NCBI GenBank assembly: GCA_013288685.1
Contig: JABDBM010000004.1
Location: forward strand, 1 to 64,000
From: Bacteroidota bacterium
GTDB taxonomy: Bacteria; Bacteroidota; Bacteroidia; Sphingobacteriales; Sphingobacteriaceae
Reading direction: 5' to 3'
DNA length: 64,000 nucleotides
The notes under the pieces are model-generated. The model searched no databases, had not been told where the DNA came from, and saw nothing but the letters and a program-made list of their open reading frames with translations. The position numbers and the translations under genes were made by a program. Positions 61,227 through 64,000 of this stretch are shown one piece after another (the stretch's first letter is position 1; every line of letters begins with the position of its first letter).

Positions 61227-61400
61227 TTAAAGTTCGTCTGTGAGAGGTTGAAGGGGTGGTCGAAGGTTTTTTTTCAGCTCTCGCCATAACGCAAATTGGG
61301 CTTCATTATCCTCCAGTGCAATTCGCAGGCGTTCTTCTGGCGGTTTGGCAAGCCAAATCTTCAAATGTATTTTTTTTATTTCGGGCGAAGTATCTTCCAT
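61227..61400 (-). CDS. 57-aa small protein paired with a nucleotidyltransferase
   Basis: This gene is below the ORF-track cut-off and was found by translating the minus strand: MEDTSPEIKKIHLKIWLAKP, then PEERLRIALEDNEAQFALWR, ending PLTDEL with TAA at 61227. It starts four bases after the nucleotidyltransferase stop. The K-hydrophobic-x-W-L-x-K-P-P-E-E-R-L pattern resembles short proteins I associate with nucleotidyltransferase genes in Bacteroidota, but I cannot name a family. It has no signal peptide. It may be the antitoxin or accessory partner of the neighbouring gene. Confidence 0.6.
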   Translation of the reverse strand: MEDTSPEIKKIHLKIWLAKPPEERLRIALEDNEAQFALWRELKKNLRPPLQPLTDEL

Positions 61401-61404
61401 CAGG

Positions 61405-61929
61405 CTATAGCAAGTTAAATGTATTCAAATTTAATTCATTTACCCAATAATGCACGTAATCCAATTGTAGCTCAGGAATCAAAGATAGGTTTTTTATATC
61501 TTCCATTTGTATTGCGTTTTGCCAATCCTGTATCCATATCAGCTTTGAAATCAGCAAATCCTCCAGCGAAACTGCGTAAACCGGAGTTCCATAAAAATCA
61601 GTTTTCAGCCTTCGTTCAAATTCAGTTTGCCGGTAGATATTTTTTTTTAGGATAACGAAGTCAGCCTTAAAACCTGACCTGTGGTCAATGATATTGAATA
61701 GGCTTTGCCTGTTTATGGCGTCGAGCGCAGCTTCTTTACTGCAATAATAGCCGTCTTTAAAAAAATCAATAAGACCGTCAACATCTCCAGCCTGTAAGTT
61801 CACTACAAAATCGATGTCGCGGGTGGCCCGGGGAAGTGTATACAAACTCATGGCAAAACTTCCCGATAACATATAGGGGATATTATTTGCTTCGAAATAG
61901 GCTATTATCTTTTTAAAAAATTCAAGCAT
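61405..61929 (-). CDS. Nucleotidyltransferase-fold protein (MNT/AbiEii-like)
   Basis: The 174-aa protein has the minimal nucleotidyltransferase motif: GSFAMSLYTLPRATRDIDFV, where GS and D-x-D are the catalytic signature, and a third acidic residue in KADFVILKK. Related proteins are AbiEii-type toxins or MNT antitoxins that attach nucleotides to RNA or protein; others are housekeeping DUF6036-like proteins. It is followed after four bases by a 57-aa gene, the usual arrangement for a toxin/antitoxin or two-part module. Which partner is the toxin cannot be decided here. Confidence 0.82.
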   Translation of the reverse strand: MLEFFKKIIAYFEANNIPYMLSGSFAMSLYTLPRATRDIDFVVNLQAGDVDGLIDFFKDGYYCSKEAALDAINRQSLFNIIDHRSGFKADFVILKKNIYRQTEFERRLKTDFYGTPVYAVSLEDLLISKLIWIQDWQNAIQMEDIKNLSLIPELQLDYVHYWVNELNLNTFNLL

Positions 61930-61965
61930 TGCTTAAATGTAGAAATTTATTGTAAATGTCGCTGA

Positions 61966-64000
61966 TTATTTAGCCGGGTCCGCGCCTTCGCGGATAAATG
62001 CAGCCGCCTGTTGCATCACTTCTGTTAGCTTTTCAATCTTCATCGGTTTAGCCAGGTATTCGTCCATTCCGGCTTTTATACACACATCCCGGTCCTCGGG
62101 CATTGCATTAGCGGTTAACGCTATTATATAAGGCTGTGTGTAATTTTGGTTTCGGATATTTCGGGTTGCCTCAAGACCATCCATCCCAGGCATTTGAACA
62201 TCCATAAACACCAGGTTATAACCACCTTTGGCCATCATTCCCAGTGCCTCGATGCCGTTAGCCGCCAAATCAATTTCATAACCAAGTTTATTTAAAACCC
62301 GCGCTATAAGTTTTTGATTGATCGGGTTATCTTCAGCAACCAGAATTTTGAACGGAAATTGCGCAGCAAATTTAACATCTAATAATTTCGTTTCTTTTGG
62401 AGCGGGCAGGGCCGGCGCATCTTTTAGCACCTCATTTATTTCGTTAAAAATCAGTTGCTGTTTAACTGGTTTGATCAATACCGACCTGAACAAATCCGGA
62501 AACTTCCGACTATTTTCATCGCCCCGGCCGCCCATCAGCATCAACGGAATTTCGGCGATTTTGCTTTTGATAGCCCGGGCCAGCGCTACGCCATCCATCT
62601 CCGGCATTTTTAAATCCGTGATCACTAAATCCGGCGCGTTTTCTTTAGACAAAATCTCTAATGCCTGCTTTGCCGATGAGGCAGTAACCACATCGGCACC
62701 CCAATGGAGTAGTTGTTTGCCCAGGGTGCTGAGGCTTGTTAAGTTGTCGTCCACAATCAAAATCTTTTTACCGCTTAATCCACCCGTGGTTATGTACACT
62801 TCAGCCCCGGGAGAGTTTGCAGCGGTTGTTTTAATGGTAAAATTAAAAGTGGTGCCTTCACCAAACAAGCTTTCGGCCCAGACATTGCCGCCCATCAATT
62901 TTACCAGCCGTTCGCTAATAGCCAGGCCTAAGCCGGAGCCACCATATTTGCGGGTTGTTGATGAATCGACCTGCGAAAACGCCTGGAACAAGTTGGAAAG
63001 TTTATCCGTCGGTATTCCTATGCCCGTATCCTTAATACTAAATTTAATTTCCAGTTCAGTTTGTGTTGTTTCTGACACAACTGCGCCAATAAATACTTCA
63101 CCGTGTTTTGTAAACTTGAGCGCATTGCTGATAAGGTTTATCAATACTTGTTTTAAACGCAGATTATCGCCGATCACCTTACCGGGTAAGCTAACATCAA
63201 TGTCATACACAAGTTCAATCCCCTGTTCTTCCGCCTGCTGAATAAATAAATCTACAACATCTTCAACGCTGACGCGTAAATCGAAAATTTCTTTTTCGAT
63301 CTCCATTTTACCGGATTCTATTTTCGAGAAATCCAATATATCATTGATAACGCGTACAAGGCTCTCGCCGGAGGAGATAATCGTATCAGTATACTCTTTT
63401 TGCTCCTTAGTTTGCTCTGTTTCGCGCAGCAAAGAGGCCATTCCGATAACACCATTCATCGGTGTTCGTATTTCATGGCTCATAGTGGCTAAAAAAGTAC
63501 TTTTGGCCTGATTTGCGCGTTCTGCTTCTTCGCGCGCTATCTTTTCCTCTTCCTTCTTCTTTTCCAGTTCTTCATTTAATGTTTGTAAAAATACAGATTG
63601 CGAGTGAAGTTGTTCAACCTTTTGCGATACCTCGGCGGTCCGTATTTTCACCTGCTGCTCCAGCTCTATCTGCTGTTTTTCAATCATTCTTACCCTAAAA
63701 TGGTATAGTGCATATAACAGACCGGCAACCGAGACAATGAAAAAGAGCCGGAACCACCACGTTGCCCAAAAAGGCGGATCAATGATAATGGTTAAAGTGG
63801 CGCCGGTGTTATTCCACACGCCATCATTATTGGATGCCTTTACATGAAAGACATAGGTGCCGGGATTTAAGTTAGTGTACTCGGCTTTCTTTACATTGCC
63901 CGCGTATACCCAGTCTTTATCAAAATTATCCAGCTTCCAGGCGTATTGATTATTTTCGGGCTGCAAGTAATTTAATGCTGCGAAGCGAAAGGAAATATAG
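61966..64000 (-). CDS. Hybrid sensor histidine kinase, N-terminus beyond the right edge
   Basis: The reading frame is open to the window end, so the TTG at 63966 in the track is not the start; the additional codons read [15 protein letters not shown]. About 678 residues are visible: the end of a Y_Y_Y domain ([16 protein letters not shown]), one membrane helix, a coiled coil, HisKA ([12 protein letters not shown]) and an ATPase domain ([13 protein letters not shown]). Two receivers follow, with [12 protein letters not shown] and [12 protein letters not shown]. It closely resembles the C-terminal part of the 24,581-28,750 kinase and presumably also has propeller repeats to the right. No DNA-binding domain follows. 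Confidence 0.9.
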   Translation of the reverse strand, partial: YISFRFAALNYLQPENNQYAWKLDNFDKDWVYAGNVKKAEYTNLNPGTYVFHVKASNNDGVWNNTGATLTIIIDPPFWATWWFRLFFIVSVAGLLYALYHFRVRMIEKQQIELEQQVKIRTAEVSQKVEQLHSQSVFLQTLNEELEKKKEEEKIAREEAERANQAKSTFLATMSHEIRTPMNGVIGMASLLRETEQTKEQKEYTDTIISSGESLVRVINDILDFSKIESGKMEIEKEIFDLRVSVEDVVDLFIQQAEEQGIELVYDIDVSLPGKVIGDNLRLKQVLINLISNALKFTKHGEVFIGAVVSETTQTELEIKFSIKDTGIGIPTDKLSNLFQAFSQVDSSTTRKYGGSGLGLAISERLVKLMGGNVWAESLFGEGTTFNFTIKTTAANSPGAEVYITTGGLSGKKILIVDDNLTSLSTLGKQLLHWGADVVTASSAKQALEILSKENAPDLVITDLKMPEMDGVALARAIKSKIAEIPLMLMGGRGDENSRKFPDLFRSVLIKPVKQQLIFNEINEVLKDAPALPAPKETKLLDVKFAAQFPFKILVAEDNPINQKLIARVLNKLGYEIDLAANGIEALGMMAKGGYNLVFMDVQMPGMDGLEATRNIRNQNYTQPYIIALTANAMPEDRDVCIKAGMDEYLAKPMKIEKLTEVMQQAAAFIREGADPAK

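Noticed and set aside
62318-63241. 307-aa plus-strand ORF opposite the second hybrid kinase
   Set aside because: It is Ser/Leu-rich shadow sequence with no domain, opposite conserved kinase and receiver motifs.
63966-63966. Start codon of the right-edge kinase at 63966
   Set aside because: The codon is TTG in the middle of a conserved Y_Y_Y segment, and the frame stays open to the window end.

Overview
The window looks like chromosomal DNA from a Bacteroidota species of the Sphingobacteriaceae type (Mucilaginibacter/Pedobacter-like). The evidence is family content: reg_propeller hybrid histidine kinases, TonB-dependent proteins with a CarboxypepD_reg domain, NIPSNAP, DUF1080, a GtaA-type glutaminase, TAT-exported Gfo/Idh/MocA and sugar isomerase-like proteins, GMC dehydrogenases paired with gluconate-2-dehydrogenase subunit-3-like proteins, and TAnnTTTG-like promoters. 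I see no tRNA, rRNA, CRISPR array, integrase, transposase or phage gene.

Layout. (1) 1-9,782: a divergent, unrecognised biosynthetic-looking cluster. Leftward there are two B12-type radical SAM enzymes, a SPASM-like radical SAM enzyme and a methyltransferase cut by the window edge, coupled by 1-nt stop/start overlaps. Rightward there are a methyltransferase, an amidohydrolase, a flavin-reductase-like protein and two tandem paralogous glycosyltransferases. (2) 9,886-12,598: a glycosyltransferase and a type I ABC exporter, leftward. (3) 12,896-21,924: an efflux operon (adaptor, TolC-like protein, ATPase, two MacB/FtsX-like permeases) followed by an NtrC-type response regulator and its kinase, with a sigma-54-like promoter in front. 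(4) 22,228-30,275: a CrtI-like oxidoreductase, a NIPSNAP protein, a giant reg_propeller hybrid kinase and a TPR lipoprotein with an orphan kinase H-box. (5) 30,361-32,817: a secreted glutaminase-like protein. (6) 33,015-52,816: sixteen leftward genes ending at a clear terminator. They are three GMC dehydrogenases with a Cys cluster, two subunit-3-like small subunits, one cytochrome c, two Gfo/Idh/MocA proteins, four xylose-isomerase-like TIM barrels, DUF1080, two MFS permeases and a beta-propeller protein. This is best read as an enlarged oxidative (3-keto) glycoside degradation pathway. (7) 53,015-64,000: a small secreted protein, a fatty acid desaturase, a siderophore-type TonB receptor with Fur-like boxes, an outer-membrane barrel protein paired with a Gly-rich DOMON-like protein, a nucleotidyltransferase with a 57-aa partner missed by the ORF track, and the C-terminal two-thirds of a second hybrid kinase running off the right edge.

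How the parts fit: in region 6 the inferred route is periplasmic C3 oxidation of a glycoside by GMC/small subunit/cytochrome c. Cleavage of the 3-keto-glycoside by DUF1080 and/or TIM-barrel lyases would follow, then uptake by the MFS permeases and reduction back to the sugar by a Gfo/Idh/MocA enzyme. Substrate and exact chemistry are not readable from sequence.

The most unusual non-coding signal is that many gaps hold short phrase-like direct repeats (about 9-11 bp period) combined with inverted repeats. Each gap uses one of a few vocabularies (GATTACAGTGATT, TCATTGGTCATTAG, CAGTTTGCAGTTGG, GTTGTAAAAGTTATAA, GATTAGAGGTTGGAG, AGTCCGAAAG), and in one case the repeat encodes the C-terminus of a protein.
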